A stretch of DNA of 64,000 bases from Dokdonella sp. (GTDB taxonomy: Bacteria; Pseudomonadota; Gammaproteobacteria; Xanthomonadales; Rhodanobacteraceae). The stretch covers positions 248,001 to 312,000 of the forward strand of contig JANQAE010000004.1 of assembly GCA_024707225.1 (NCBI GenBank), written 5' to 3'. The notes beneath the pieces were generated by a model. The model was not told the DNA's origin. It worked only from the letters and a program-made list of their open reading frames with translations, and did no database searches. The translations under genes and the position numbers were made by a program. Shown one piece after another: positions 17,876-26,736 of this stretch (positions are counted from its first letter, which is position 1; the number at the start of each line of letters is the position of its first letter).

Positions 17876-17881
17876 ATTATC
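17876..17881 (-). promoter_or_regulatory. Possible -10 box of the ribH-nusB-thiL-pgpA unit
   Basis: On the minus strand GATAAT lies 31 bp upstream of the ribH ATG, in a 276-bp spacer that breaks the otherwise compact rib cluster. No good -35 is seen. I see no FMN riboswitch core in this spacer. Confidence 0.35.
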
Positions 17882-18121
17882 CACGGATGAGGCGGCCGGC
17901 GCGCCCGCGGGACGCCGAGAACGGCCCGGATGCCGCTCCCGGAGGCCTCGCGCGTCGAATGGCCGCGCCACGTATCGGGCACCGCACGGTCCGGTGCATC
18001 GCGCGCCGGCGTGTGCGACGCCGGGTGTCCGGAGAACCTGGCGACGACCGGGCGCTCGGCGGCACGCCGTCGTCGAGGACCGCTGAAGACCGCTCCGCGA
18101 CGACGCAGCGCGGCAGGACCG

Positions 18122-19210
18122 TCAGCGCTCGTCCCAGCTGACGACGTCCAGGCCGAAGCCGGCCAGACCGACCAGCTTGCGCGGCGTGCCGAGCACGCGC
18201 AGGTGGCGCGCGCCCAGATCGCACAGGATCTGCGCGCCGAGTCCGTGCTGGCGCCACTGTGCATCGGCGGCCGGCGGCCGTGCCGGCGCCTGCGCGAGCT
18301 TGTCGAGCAGGGCCGCATCTTCGTCGACCTCGCTGAGCACGACGACGACGCCGCGGCCCTCGTCGGCGATCCGGCGCAGCGCCGCGGTGACCGTGAGGCC
18401 GAGATCGTCGCGCTTCAGATGCAGCACGTCCGACAAAGTGTTGCGCACGTGCACGCGCGTCAGCACCGGCGCGCCGTCGTCGACCTCGCCGCGGACCAGC
18501 GCATAGTGCAGCGCGCCCTGCAGGCGGTCGCGGTAGACGACCAGGCGGAACGCGCCGAACTCGGTCTCGACCGGCGCGTCGCGCAGGCGCTCGACGGTCT
18601 TCTCGGTCGCCAGGCGATGGCGGATCAGGTCGGCGATCGTGCCGATCTTGAGGCCGTGGCGCGCCGCGAAGCGCTCCAGTTCCGGCCGCCGCGCCATCGA
18701 GCCGTCGTCGGCGAGGATCTCGACCAGCACGCCGGCCGGCTCCAGGCCGGCCAGCTCGGCCAGATCGCAGGCGGCCTCGGTGTGGCCGGCGCGCGCGAGC
18801 ACGCCGCCGGGCTGCGCGGCCAGCGGGAAGATGTGACCGGGCTGCACGATGTCGCCGGGACCGGCGCCGGGCCGTACCGCGGCCTGGATCGTGCGGGCGC
18901 GATCGTGCGCGGAAATGCCGGTGGTGACGCCCTCGGCGGCCTCGATCGAGACCGTGAAGTTGGTGTGGTACGGCGAGGTGTTGTCGACGACCATCGGTTT
19001 CAGGCCGAGCTGCCGGCAGCGCGCCTGCGTCAGCGGCAGGCAGACCAGGCCGCGCCCTTCGCGCACCATGAAGTTGATGTCCTCGGGCCGGACCTTGGAC
19101 GCGGCCATGACCAGGTCGCCTTCGTTCTCGCGGTCCTCGTCGTCGAGGATCACGACCATGCGGCCGGCGCGGATGTCCTCGAGAATCTCCGGAATCGTGT
19201 TGAAGCTCAT
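18122..19210 (-). CDS. ribB: 3,4-dihydroxy-2-butanone-4-phosphate synthase with degenerate GTP cyclohydrolase II-like domain
   Basis: 362 residues. The N-terminal half (about 1-205) is a complete RibB domain: IPEILEDIRAGRMVVILDDEDRENEGDLVMAA, TSPYHTNFTVSIEAAEGVTTGISAHDRA, PGHIFPLAAQPGGVLARAGHTEAACDLAELAGL. It makes dihydroxybutanone phosphate from ribulose-5-phosphate. The C-terminal half follows the RibA fold, but the zinc-binding Cys triad is absent (RVHVRNTLSDVLHLKRDDLG where active enzymes have RVHSECLTGDxxxSxRCDC). It is therefore a RibBX-type protein, not a working GTP cyclohydrolase II, and a separate RibA must exist elsewhere. It overlaps ribE by four bases. Confidence 0.92.
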   Translation of the reverse strand: MSFNTIPEILEDIRAGRMVVILDDEDRENEGDLVMAASKVRPEDINFMVREGRGLVCLPLTQARCRQLGLKPMVVDNTSPYHTNFTVSIEAAEGVTTGISAHDRARTIQAAVRPGAGPGDIVQPGHIFPLAAQPGGVLARAGHTEAACDLAELAGLEPAGVLVEILADDGSMARRPELERFAARHGLKIGTIADLIRHRLATEKTVERLRDAPVETEFGAFRLVVYRDRLQGALHYALVRGEVDDGAPVLTRVHVRNTLSDVLHLKRDDLGLTVTAALRRIADEGRGVVVVLSEVDEDAALLDKLAQAPARPPAADAQWRQHGLGAQILCDLGARHLRVLGTPRKLVGLAGFGLDVVSWDER

Positions 19211-19815
19211 GCGGCGTCTCCGGCCGGCGCCTGCTGCAGGCGCTCGATGTAGCGTGCGAGCAGGTCGACTTCGAGATTGACCACGTCGCCGGCGCGGCGC
19301 GCGCCGAACGTCGTCACCGCCTGCGTGTGCGGGATCAGGTTGACGTCGAGGCGCGCGCCGTCGACCGCATTGACGGTCAGGCTGACGCCGTCGATGCAGA
19401 TCGAGCCCTTGACGGCGATGTAGCGCGCCAGCGCCGCCGGCGCCTCGAACGTCCAGCGCTGCGAGCGCGCATCGGCGGCGACCGCCACGACACGGCCGAC
19501 CCCGTCGACGTGGCCGGAGACCAGATGGCCGCCGAGACGGTCGGACAGCCGCAGCGCCTTCTCCAGGTTGACGCCGTCGCCGGGCGCGAGCCGGCCCAGC
19601 GTCGTCAGGTTCAAGGTTTCGGTCGAGACATCGGCGGCGAATCCGTCCGCGCCGATGTCGAGCGCGGTCAGGCAGACGCCGGCGACCGCGATGCTGTCGC
19701 CCTCGGCGACGTCGTCGAGCGGCCAGCCCGGCGCGGCGATGCGCAGCCGCACGTCGCCGCCGCGCGGCTCGAGCGCGGCGACCTGTCCGACCGCCTGGAT
19801 GATGCCTGTGAACAT
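19207..19815 (-). CDS. ribE: Riboflavin synthase, alpha chain
   Basis: 202 residues: two tandem lumazine-binding repeats. The first begins MFTGIIQAVGQV and contains GDSIAVAGVCLTA; the second begins GHLVSGHVDGVGRV and contains GSICIDGVSLTVNAVDG. It dismutates two lumazines into riboflavin. The C-terminal VVNLEVDLLARYIERL is also characteristic. It lies 39 bp after ribD and overlaps ribB by four bases (ATGA), so ribD-ribE-ribB should be one transcript. Named ribE following gammaproteobacterial usage (ribC in older E. coli nomenclature). Confidence 0.95.
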   Translation of the reverse strand: MFTGIIQAVGQVAALEPRGGDVRLRIAAPGWPLDDVAEGDSIAVAGVCLTALDIGADGFAADVSTETLNLTTLGRLAPGDGVNLEKALRLSDRLGGHLVSGHVDGVGRVVAVAADARSQRWTFEAPAALARYIAVKGSICIDGVSLTVNAVDGARLDVNLIPHTQAVTTFGARRAGDVVNLEVDLLARYIERLQQAPAGDAA

Positions 19816-19854
19816 GCGCGAATCCGTGGAGAGATCAAGGGGAAAGGGCTGGCA

Positions 19855-21006
19855 TCACTCGGGCCGCAGCAGCAGCCGCAGGTCCGCGCCGATCGCGCGC
19901 CGCTCGACCGTGCGCAGCCGCCAGCGTGCGGCCATGTCGGCCAGCGGCGGCAGCGCGAGCAGCGGTTGCGCGCGGTCGCCGAGCAGCACCGGCGCGACGT
20001 ACAGCAGCAGCTCGTCGACCAGGCCGGCCGCGAACAGCGCGCCGCCGAGCGTCGGTCCGGCTTCTACCTGCAGCTCGTTGACGCCGCGCACCGCGAGCAG
20101 CGCCAGCACCGCGCCTAGATCGAGCCGCGGCGACCCGCTTTCAACTGCGGCGAGCGGCACCGCGACGCGCTCGACCGCGGCAAAGCGCGCATCGGCCGGC
20201 GTCGCGTCCGGCGCGTGGACGATCAGCGTCGGCGCGGCGCCGTCGAGCACCGCGGCGCCGGCCGGCGTCGCGAGCGTGCGGTCGAGCACGACGCGCAGCA
20301 GCGGCGGCGCATCGGCATCGGCCGGTTCGAGGCCGCCTTCGGCGCGCCGCAGCGTCAGCCGCGGATCGTCGGCGCGGACCGTGCCGCTGCCGGTCAGCAG
20401 CGCCGAGCTGCGCGCGCGCCAGCGCTGCACGTCGGCGCGTGCCGCGGCCCCGGTGATCCATTTCGATGCGCCGTCGGCCAGTGCGGTGCGGCCGTCCAGG
20501 CTCATCGCGAGCTTCAGCCGCAGCCACGGACGGCCGCGCTCGACGCGGCTGAAGAAGCCGCGATTGAGCTCGCGCGCGGCTTCGCGCAGCAGGCCGCAGT
20601 CGACGCTGATGCCGGCCGCGCGCAGGCGGTCGATGGCGCCGCCGCCACGCTGCGCGGCGTCCTCGGCGGCGACGACGACGCGCGCGACGCCGGCCGCGAT
20701 CAGCGCATCGGCGCACGGCGGCGTGCGCCCGTGCAGCCCGCACGGCTCCAGCGTGACGTAGGCGGTCGCGCCGCGCGCCTGCGTGCCGGCATCGGCCAGC
20801 GCCGCGACCTCGGCATGCGCAGCGCCGGCGCGGACGTGCCAGCCGCGGCCGACCACGTCGGCACCGTGCGCGAGCACGCAGCCGACACGCGGATTGGGCT
20901 GGGTCGTGTACAGGCCGCGCTCGGCCAGGCGCAGCGCCTCGGCCATGTGCGCATGGTCGATCGCGCCGAACACGCATGCAGCGGCGCCGGTAAAGGACTC
21001 GCTCAT
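19855..21006 (-). CDS. ribD: Bifunctional pyrimidine deaminase / reductase RibD
   Basis: 383 residues. The N-terminal deaminase has the zinc site AHAEVAAL and TLEPCGLHGRTPPCADALI (HAE and PCxxxGxTPPC). The C-terminal reductase shows WLRLKLAMSLDGRTALADGASKWITG, DPRLTLR and LQVEAGPTLGGALFAAGLVDELLLYVAPVLLG. The enzyme deaminates and then reduces the pyrimidine intermediate of riboflavin synthesis. The Met at 21006 (MSESF) is preferred over 21036, as a leader adds nothing conserved. It follows nrdR by 57 bp, and no FMN riboswitch is recognisable in that gap. Confidence 0.94.
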   Translation of the reverse strand: MSESFTGAAACVFGAIDHAHMAEALRLAERGLYTTQPNPRVGCVLAHGADVVGRGWHVRAGAAHAEVAALADAGTQARGATAYVTLEPCGLHGRTPPCADALIAAGVARVVVAAEDAAQRGGGAIDRLRAAGISVDCGLLREAARELNRGFFSRVERGRPWLRLKLAMSLDGRTALADGASKWITGAAARADVQRWRARSSALLTGSGTVRADDPRLTLRRAEGGLEPADADAPPLLRVVLDRTLATPAGAAVLDGAAPTLIVHAPDATPADARFAAVERVAVPLAAVESGSPRLDLGAVLALLAVRGVNELQVEAGPTLGGALFAAGLVDELLLYVAPVLLGDRAQPLLALPPLADMAARWRLRTVERRAIGADLRLLLRPE

Positions 21007-21063
21007 CGGCGGCTCATTCGGCTGGCACCTCGCCACCGCGCTCGGGCCGGCTCATCGGCCGGC

Positions 21064-21582
21064 TCAGAGCTTGCGCTTGCGCGCGACCGCTTCGCCGAGC
21101 AGCGGCAGCTGCAGACCCTCGAGCGAGGGCAGGTCGCGCTCGAGCATCTCGATCTCCTCGCGGAACGCCTGCACGTCGGCGAAGCTGCGGTAGACCGACG
21201 CGAAGCGGACGTAGGCGACCTGGTCGAGCTTCTTGAGCTCGCGCATGACCAGCTCGCCGACGCGCAGCGAGGGCACCTCGCGCTCGCCGCTGCGGCGCAG
21301 GTCGTCGAGCACCGCGCGCACGGCGGCATCGACCGCCTCGCTGGCCACCGGACGCTTCTGCAGCGCGCGCTCGAAGCTGGTGCGCAGCTTGTGCTCGTCG
21401 AAGGCCTCGCGGCGGCCGTCGCTCTTGGCGACCGCCGGCAGCTTCAGCTCGGCGGTCTCGAACGTGTTGAAGCGTTCGCCGCACTGCTCGCACTCGCGCC
21501 GGCGGCGGATCGTCGATCCGTCCTCGGAGACCCGCGAATCGATCACGCGGGTGTCTTCGTGCTGGCAGAACGGGCAGTGCAC
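21064..21582 (-). CDS. nrdR: Transcriptional repressor NrdR
   Basis: 172 residues. The zinc ribbon [17 protein letters not shown]...[18 protein letters not shown] is followed by an ATP-cone ([29 protein letters not shown]...[17 protein letters not shown]). NrdR senses (d)ATP and represses ribonucleotide reductase genes. It sits 4 bp after glyA and leads into ribD, the standard glyA-nrdR-rib order. The C-terminal extension after the ATP cone (to RKRKL) is slightly longer than the shortest homologues. Confidence 0.96.
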   Translation of the reverse strand: MHCPFCQHEDTRVIDSRVSEDGSTIRRRRECEQCGERFNTFETAELKLPAVAKSDGRREAFDEHKLRTSFERALQKRPVASEAVDAAVRAVLDDLRRSGEREVPSLRVGELVMRELKKLDQVAYVRFASVYRSFADVQAFREEIEMLERDLPSLEGLQLPLLGEAVARKRKL

Positions 21583-21586
21583 GCGC

Positions 21587-22840
21587 TCAGCCGTAGACCG
21601 GGAACGCCTTGCACTGCGCGGTGACGCGCTCGCGCACGGCGGCGATGACGGCCTCGTCGGCCGGCGCGTCGAGCACGTCGGCGATCCAGCCGGCCAGCGC
21701 GACGCTCTCGGCCTCGCCGTAGCCGCGCGTCGTGATCGCCGGCGTGCCGATGCGCAGGCCCGAGGTCACGAACGGCGAACGCGGATCGTTCGGCACGGCG
21801 TTCTTGTTGACGGTGATGTGGGCGCGGCCGAGCGCGGCCTCGGCGTCCTTGCCGGTGACCTCGCGGCCGATCAGGTCGATCAGCATCAGATGGTTCTCGG
21901 TGCCGCCGGAGACGATCTTGTAGCCGCGTCCGATCAGCGTGCGCGCCATCGCCTTGGCATTGGCGACCACCTGCTGCTGGTAGACCTTGAACTCCGGCTG
22001 CAGCGCCTCGAGGAACGCGACCGCCTTGGCCGCGATCACGTGCATCAGCGGACCGCCCTGGATGCCCGGAAAGACGATCGACTGCAGCTTCTTCTCGAGC
22101 GCCTCGCCGAGCCCCCTGGCGAGGATGATGCCGCCGCGCGGACCGCGCAGCGTCTTGTGCGTGGTCGAGGTCACGACGTGCGCGTGCGGCAGCGGGCTCG
22201 GATAGACGCCGGCGGCGATCAGGCCGGCGACGTGCGCCATGTCGACGAACAGGATCGCGCCGATGCCATCGGCGATCGCGCGCAGGCGCGCCCAGTCGAC
22301 GATCTGCGAATACGCGCTGAAGCCGCCGACGACCATCTTCGGGCGGTGCTCGACGGCCAGGCGCTCGACCTCGTCGTAGTCGATGCGGCCCTGGGCGTCG
22401 ACGCCGTACTGAATCGCGTTGAACAGCTTGCCGGAGATGTTGACCTTGGCGCCGTGGGTCAGGTGGCCGCCGTGGGCCAGGCTCATGCCGAGGATCGTGT
22501 CGCCCGGCTCGAGCAGGGCCAGATACACGGCCTGGTTGGCCTGCGAGCCCGAATGCGGCTGGACGTTGGCGTAGTCGGCGTCGAACAGCGCCTTGACGCG
22601 GCCGATCGCCAGCGTCTCGGCGATGTCGACGAACTCGCAGCCGCCGTAGTAGCGCTTGCCCGGATAGCCCTCGGCGTACTTGTTGGTCAGCACGCTGCCC
22701 TGGGCCTCGAGCACGCGCGGGCTGGCGTAGTTCTCCGAGGCGATCAGCTCGACGTGGGTCTCCTGGCGGGAGGCCTCGGCCGAGATGGCACCGGCCAGTT
22801 CCGGGTCGAAACCGGCGATCGCGAGATCCTTGGAGAACAT
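21587..22840 (-). CDS. glyA: Serine hydroxymethyltransferase
   Basis: 417 residues, PLP enzyme interconverting serine and glycine while charging tetrahydrofolate. Motifs are [82 protein letters not shown] and the PLP-lysine region [19 protein letters not shown]. The Met at 22840 starts the conserved [15 protein letters not shown]; longer frames upstream run into the divergent ettA promoter region. It is the first gene of the minus-strand block running down to pgpA. Confidence 0.97.
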   Translation of the reverse strand: MFSKDLAIAGFDPELAGAISAEASRQETHVELIASENYASPRVLEAQGSVLTNKYAEGYPGKRYYGGCEFVDIAETLAIGRVKALFDADYANVQPHSGSQANQAVYLALLEPGDTILGMSLAHGGHLTHGAKVNISGKLFNAIQYGVDAQGRIDYDEVERLAVEHRPKMVVGGFSAYSQIVDWARLRAIADGIGAILFVDMAHVAGLIAAGVYPSPLPHAHVVTSTTHKTLRGPRGGIILARGLGEALEKKLQSIVFPGIQGGPLMHVIAAKAVAFLEALQPEFKVYQQQVVANAKAMARTLIGRGYKIVSGGTENHLMLIDLIGREVTGKDAEAALGRAHITVNKNAVPNDPRSPFVTSGLRIGTPAITTRGYGEAESVALAGWIADVLDAPADEAVIAAVRERVTAQCKAFPVYG

Positions 22841-22951
22841 GGACAACCTGCTGGCAGCGGGGAAACGGCGCATGTTAGCCGATCGGCGCCCCGGACGCGG
22901 CGCAGGCCGCCGCGCCGGCGGGACCGGCCGCCGCGGCAAGGCGCCGCGCGC

Positions 22952-22981
22952 ATGACGCGTCGGGTGCCGATCGGCGATAAT
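22952..22981 (+). promoter_or_regulatory. Candidate sigma70 promoter for ettA
   Basis: ATGACG (22952-22957) and GATAAT (22976-22981) are spaced 18 bp apart, about 85 bp upstream of the ettA ATG, in the divergent glyA/ettA spacer. They match the consensus at four and five of six positions. Confidence 0.5.
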
Positions 22982-23066
22982 CGCCGCCCTTCCCTTCTTC
23001 CGGGCTCCCCGGCGGCGCCGGCCTCGCGGCCGCCCGCGGGCGCGGCCTGCCTCATCCGGAGCGCGC

Positions 23067-24728
23067 ATGCAGTACATCTACACGATGATCGGCGTCAGCA
23101 AGGTCGTCCCGCCGAAGCGCCAGATCATCAAGGACATTTCGCTGTCGTTCTTCCCGGGCGCGAAGATCGGCCTGCTCGGCCTGAACGGCGCCGGCAAGTC
23201 GACCGTGCTGCGCATCATGGCCGGCGTCGACACCGACTACCAGGGCGAGGCCCGCCCGCAGCCGGACATCAAGATCGGCTATCTCGCGCAGGAGCCGCAG
23301 CTGGACCCCGACAAGACCGTGCGCGAGGCCGTCGAGGAAGGCGTCTCGGAGGTCATGGACGCGCAGAAGCGCCTCGACGAGGTCTACGCGGCCTACGGCG
23401 AGGAAGGCGCGGACTTCGACAAGCTCGCCGCCGAGCAGCAGCGCCTGGAGAACATCCTGGCCGCCAACGACGCCCACGCGCTCGAGCGCCAGCTCGAGGT
23501 GGCCGCCGACGCGCTGCGCCTGCCGCCGTGGGACGCCAAGATCAGCCAGCTCTCGGGCGGCGAGAAGCGCCGCGTCGCGCTGTGCCGCCTGCTGCTGCAG
23601 AAGCCGGACATGCTGCTGCTCGACGAGCCGACCAACCATCTGGACGCCGAGTCGGTCGAGTGGCTCGAGCAGTTCCTGGCGCGCTTCCCGGGCACGGTCG
23701 TCGCGGTCACCCACGACCGCTACTTCCTCGACAACGCCGCCGAGTGGATTCTCGAGCTCGACCGCGGCCGCGGCATTCCGTGGAAGGGCAACTACTCCTC
23801 GTGGCTCGAGCAGAAGGAAGAGCGCCTCAAGCAGGAAGAGAACCAGGAAAAGGCGCGCCAGAAGGCGATCGCACGCGAGCTGGAATGGGCGCGCAGCAAC
23901 GCCAAGGGCGGCCGCAGCAAGGGCAAGGCCCGTCTGGCGCGCATGGAGGAGCTGCAGTCGGTCGACTACCAGAAGCGCAACGAGACCAACGAGATCTTCA
24001 TTCCGCCGGGCGAGCGCCTCGGCAGCGCGGTGATCGAGTTCAAGGGCGTGTCCAAGTCGTTCGGCGACCGCCTGCTGATCGAGGACCTGTCGTTCGTCGT
24101 GCCGGCCGGCGCGATCGTCGGCATCATCGGTCCCAACGGCGCCGGCAAGTCGACGCTGTTCAAGATGATCACCGGCCAGGAAAAGCCCGACAAGGGCGAG
24201 ATCGTCAAGGGTCCGACCGTGCAGATCGCCTACGTCGACCAGAGCCGCGAGAAGCTCGAAGGCAACCACAACGTCTTCCAGGAAGTCTCCGGCGGCTCGG
24301 ACATCCTCAACATCAACGGCATCGAGATCCAGTCGCGCGCCTACATCGGCCGCTTCAACTTCAAGGGCCCTGACCAGCAGAAGCTGGTCGGCACGCTGTC
24401 GGGCGGCGAACGCGGCCGCCTGCACCTGGCCAAGACGCTGCTGCAGGGCGGCAACGTGCTGCTGCTCGACGAGCCGTCCAACGACCTGGACATCGAGACG
24501 CTGCGCGCACTGGAAGATGCCCTGCTCGAGTTCCCCGGCAATGCGTTCGTGATCAGCCATGACCGCTGGTTCCTCGACCGCATCGCCACGCACATCCTCA
24601 GCTTCGAGGGCGACTCGCACGTGGAGTTCTTCCAGGGCAACTACCGCGAGTACGAAGCGGACAAGAAGCGCCGTCTCGGCGAGGAAGCCGCCAAGCCGCA
24701 TCGCGTGCGCTTCAAGAAGCTGGCCTGA
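23067..24728 (+). CDS. ettA: Energy-dependent translational throttle protein EttA
   Basis: 553 residues, soluble ABC-F protein with two ATP-binding cassettes. The first has Walker [10 protein letters not shown], signature LSGGEKRR and Walker [12 protein letters not shown]. The second has [17 protein letters not shown] and [11 protein letters not shown]. The EttA-specific arm and linker region ([23 protein letters not shown]) is between them. EttA binds the ribosomal E site and gates the first peptide bond according to the ADP/ATP ratio. The start [20 protein letters not shown] is the canonical EttA N-terminus. It is divergent from glyA. Confidence 0.96.
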   Translation: MQYIYTMIGVSKVVPPKRQIIKDISLSFFPGAKIGLLGLNGAGKSTVLRIMAGVDTDYQGEARPQPDIKIGYLAQEPQLDPDKTVREAVEEGVSEVMDAQKRLDEVYAAYGEEGADFDKLAAEQQRLENILAANDAHALERQLEVAADALRLPPWDAKISQLSGGEKRRVALCRLLLQKPDMLLLDEPTNHLDAESVEWLEQFLARFPGTVVAVTHDRYFLDNAAEWILELDRGRGIPWKGNYSSWLEQKEERLKQEENQEKARQKAIARELEWARSNAKGGRSKGKARLARMEELQSVDYQKRNETNEIFIPPGERLGSAVIEFKGVSKSFGDRLLIEDLSFVVPAGAIVGIIGPNGAGKSTLFKMITGQEKPDKGEIVKGPTVQIAYVDQSREKLEGNHNVFQEVSGGSDILNINGIEIQSRAYIGRFNFKGPDQQKLVGTLSGGERGRLHLAKTLLQGGNVLLLDEPSNDLDIETLRALEDALLEFPGNAFVISHDRWFLDRIATHILSFEGDSHVEFFQGNYREYEADKKRRLGEEAAKPHRVRFKKLA

Positions 24729-24937
24729 CCGGGACGCCGGCACGGCGCGATCGCGCCGCACCGGCACCGAGGGCCGCCGATGGGCGGCCGATGCGACGGA
24801 CGCACGGATGCGTCGTCCGGACGCCGCCGGCCCTGCCGGGGGCGTCGGCAACGGGCGCGACCTGCCGGCCGCGCCGAGCGATCGGGCCGGGACGGACGGA
24901 TCCTGGCCCGACATCCCTGCCGGAGCACAGACCTGCG

Positions 24938-25759
24938 ATGTCCTTCTCGACCCTGCTCGCCGACACCTGGCGCCGCCACGATTCGCTGGTCTGCGTCGGC
25001 CTGGATCCGGAACCCGGCCGGCTGCCGGCCTCGCTCGGCGGCGGTCCGGGCGCGATCGGCACGTTCTGCCGCGCGATCGTCGACGCGACCGCCGACCGCG
25101 TCTGCGCGTACAAGCCGCAGATCGCGCATTTCGCGGCGCAGCGCGCCGAGGACCAGCTCGAGGCGCTGATCGCCTACATCCACGAGCGCCATCCGGGCAT
25201 CCCGGTGATCCTCGACGCCAAGCGCGGCGACATCGGCTCGACCGCGCAGCATTACGCGGCCGAGGCGTTCGACCGCTACGGCGCCGACGCGGTGACCTTG
25301 AACCCGTATCTGGGCCGCGACTCGGCGCAGCCGTTCCTCGACCGCGCCGACAAGGGCGTGATCCTGCTGTGCCGCACGTCCAACCCGGGCGCGCGCGACT
25401 TCCAGGACCTGCTCGTCGACGGCCGGCCGCTGTACCAGCACGTCGCCGAGACGATCGCGACGCAGTGGAACGGCCACGGCAACTGCGCGCTGGTGACCGG
25501 CGCGACCTGGCCCGAGGAGATCGCCGCGGTGCGCGCCCTGGTCGGCGACCTGCCGCTGCTGGTGCCGGGCGTCGGCGCCCAGGGCGGCGACGTCGAGGCG
25601 GTGGTCGGCAACGGCGCGACCGCGAACGGCACCGGCCTGCTGATCAGCTCGTCGCGGGCGATCCTCTACGCATCGAACGGCGAGGATTTCGCCGAGGCCG
25701 CGCGGGCGGCGACCGAGGCGCTGCGCACGACGATCAACCGCTATCGGCCTGCCGCCTAG
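24938..25759 (+). CDS. pyrF: Orotidine-5'-phosphate decarboxylase, type 2
   Basis: 273 residues, last step of UMP synthesis. The catalytic [16 protein letters not shown] motif (Lys/Asp charge network) identifies the longer type-2 (mycobacterial-like) enzyme. Other marks are [13 protein letters not shown] at the N-terminus, [30 protein letters not shown] and [15 protein letters not shown]. The ATG at 24938 begins [25 protein letters not shown]. It converges on the GT2 gene, with a long perfect hairpin between them. Confidence 0.95.
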   Translation: MSFSTLLADTWRRHDSLVCVGLDPEPGRLPASLGGGPGAIGTFCRAIVDATADRVCAYKPQIAHFAAQRAEDQLEALIAYIHERHPGIPVILDAKRGDIGSTAQHYAAEAFDRYGADAVTLNPYLGRDSAQPFLDRADKGVILLCRTSNPGARDFQDLLVDGRPLYQHVAETIATQWNGHGNCALVTGATWPEEIAAVRALVGDLPLLVPGVGAQGGDVEAVVGNGATANGTGLLISSSRAILYASNGEDFAEAARAATEALRTTINRYRPAA

Positions 25760-25774
25760 ACGTCCGGACCTTGG

Positions 25775-25802
25775 GATGCGGCCGGCCCGCTCCGGCCGCA
25801 TC
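25775..25802. terminator. Bidirectional hairpin between pyrF and the GT2 gene
   Basis: GATGCGGCCGG (25775-25785) pairs with CCGGCCGCATC (25792-25802): 11 bp with a six-base loop, lying between two convergent stop codons. There is no T-run on either side, so it is probably a weak or rho-assisted terminator, or an RNA end stabiliser. Confidence 0.55.
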
Positions 25803-25822
25803 GACGATGCCTGCGGCCCCGA

Positions 25823-26716
25823 TCAGGCGCGCCGCGTGCGCCACCACAGCAGCGGCGCGCGCAGCGCGAAATGCCCCCAGATGCCGAGCCACACCAGCAT
25901 GCGCAGCAGCGGGTTGCGCGCGGCCGGATCGAACGTGACGAAATAGCGCCACATGCCGCGATGCTTGTGGCGCGCGACGAACAGCGGCCGGTGCCGGCTG
26001 GAGCTGCCCTGCGCATGCGCGATGTCGACCGTGGCCGCCAGCACGACGCGGCAGCCGGCGTCGCGCACGCGGCGGCACAGGTCCAGATCCTCGCAGTGCA
26101 GGAAGTAGCCCTCGTCGAAACCGCCGAGCCGCTCGAACAGGTCGCGCGGCAGCAGCAGGCAGGCGCCGGAGACCGCCTCGACGTCCTCGACGTCGACGGC
26201 GACGGCCGGCGGCGCCTGCTCGACGCCGGCCAGCGCCGGCCAGCGCGATTCCCAGCGCGACAGGCCGGTCGCGGTCGCGAGCGCGCGGCGCAGCATCGGA
26301 TCGCGGCGGCGCACCGCGCGCGCGATGCGGCCGTCGGCCTCGCGCACGCAGGCGCCGACCAGGCCGCAGCGCGGATCGGCGGCGAGCACGGCGCGCAGCC
26401 GCGCGATCGTGTCGGACGCGATCAGCGCATCGGGATTGAGGAACAGCAGCGCATCGCCGGCGGCGACGCGGGAACCGCGGTTGCAGGCCGGACCGAAACC
26501 GAGATTGGCGCCGTTCTCGATCAGGCGCAGGCGGTGATCGCCGGCGTGGCGCGCCGCGACCGCCTGCGGCTGGCCGTCGGCGGAGGCGTTGTCGACGAGG
26601 ATCAGCTCGACCGCGGCGGTCGAGGCCAGCGCGCACGCGACACAGTCGGCCAGCAGCGGCCCGCTGTCGGCGGCGACGACGACGACGCTGGTCAGACCCG
26701 CCCTGGGTTGGCCCAT
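25823..26716 (-). CDS. GT2-family glycosyltransferase (rhamnosyltransferase-like)
   Basis: 297 residues. GT-A motifs are LTSVVVVAADSGPLLADCVACAL at the start, LILVDNASADGQP (DNxSxDG), ENGANLGFGPACNRG, LLFLNPDALIA (the DxD-equivalent NPD), SGACLLLPRDLFERLGGFDEGYFLHCEDLDLCRR (the conserved GGFDExFFxYxEDxDLxxR region). A C-terminal hydrophobic segment is followed by WWRTRRA. The family transfers rhamnose or related sugars in O-antigen or exopolysaccharide synthesis. The Met at 26716 is 20 bp after the stop of the PqqD-like/GT fusion gene, so these two and the upstream kinase probably form an operon. Confidence 0.85.
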   Translation of the reverse strand: MGQPRAGLTSVVVVAADSGPLLADCVACALASTAAVELILVDNASADGQPQAVAARHAGDHRLRLIENGANLGFGPACNRGSRVAAGDALLFLNPDALIASDTIARLRAVLAADPRCGLVGACVREADGRIARAVRRRDPMLRRALATATGLSRWESRWPALAGVEQAPPAVAVDVEDVEAVSGACLLLPRDLFERLGGFDEGYFLHCEDLDLCRRVRDAGCRVVLAATVDIAHAQGSSSRHRPLFVARHKHRGMWRYFVTFDPAARNPLLRMLVWLGIWGHFALRAPLLWWRTRRA

Positions 26717-26736
26717 CGCCGGAGCGTGGCGGTGCG

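Noticed and set aside
17846..18121. FMN riboswitch upstream of ribH
   Set aside because: The 276-bp spacer lacks the conserved RFN core sequences; only a candidate -10 box was found.
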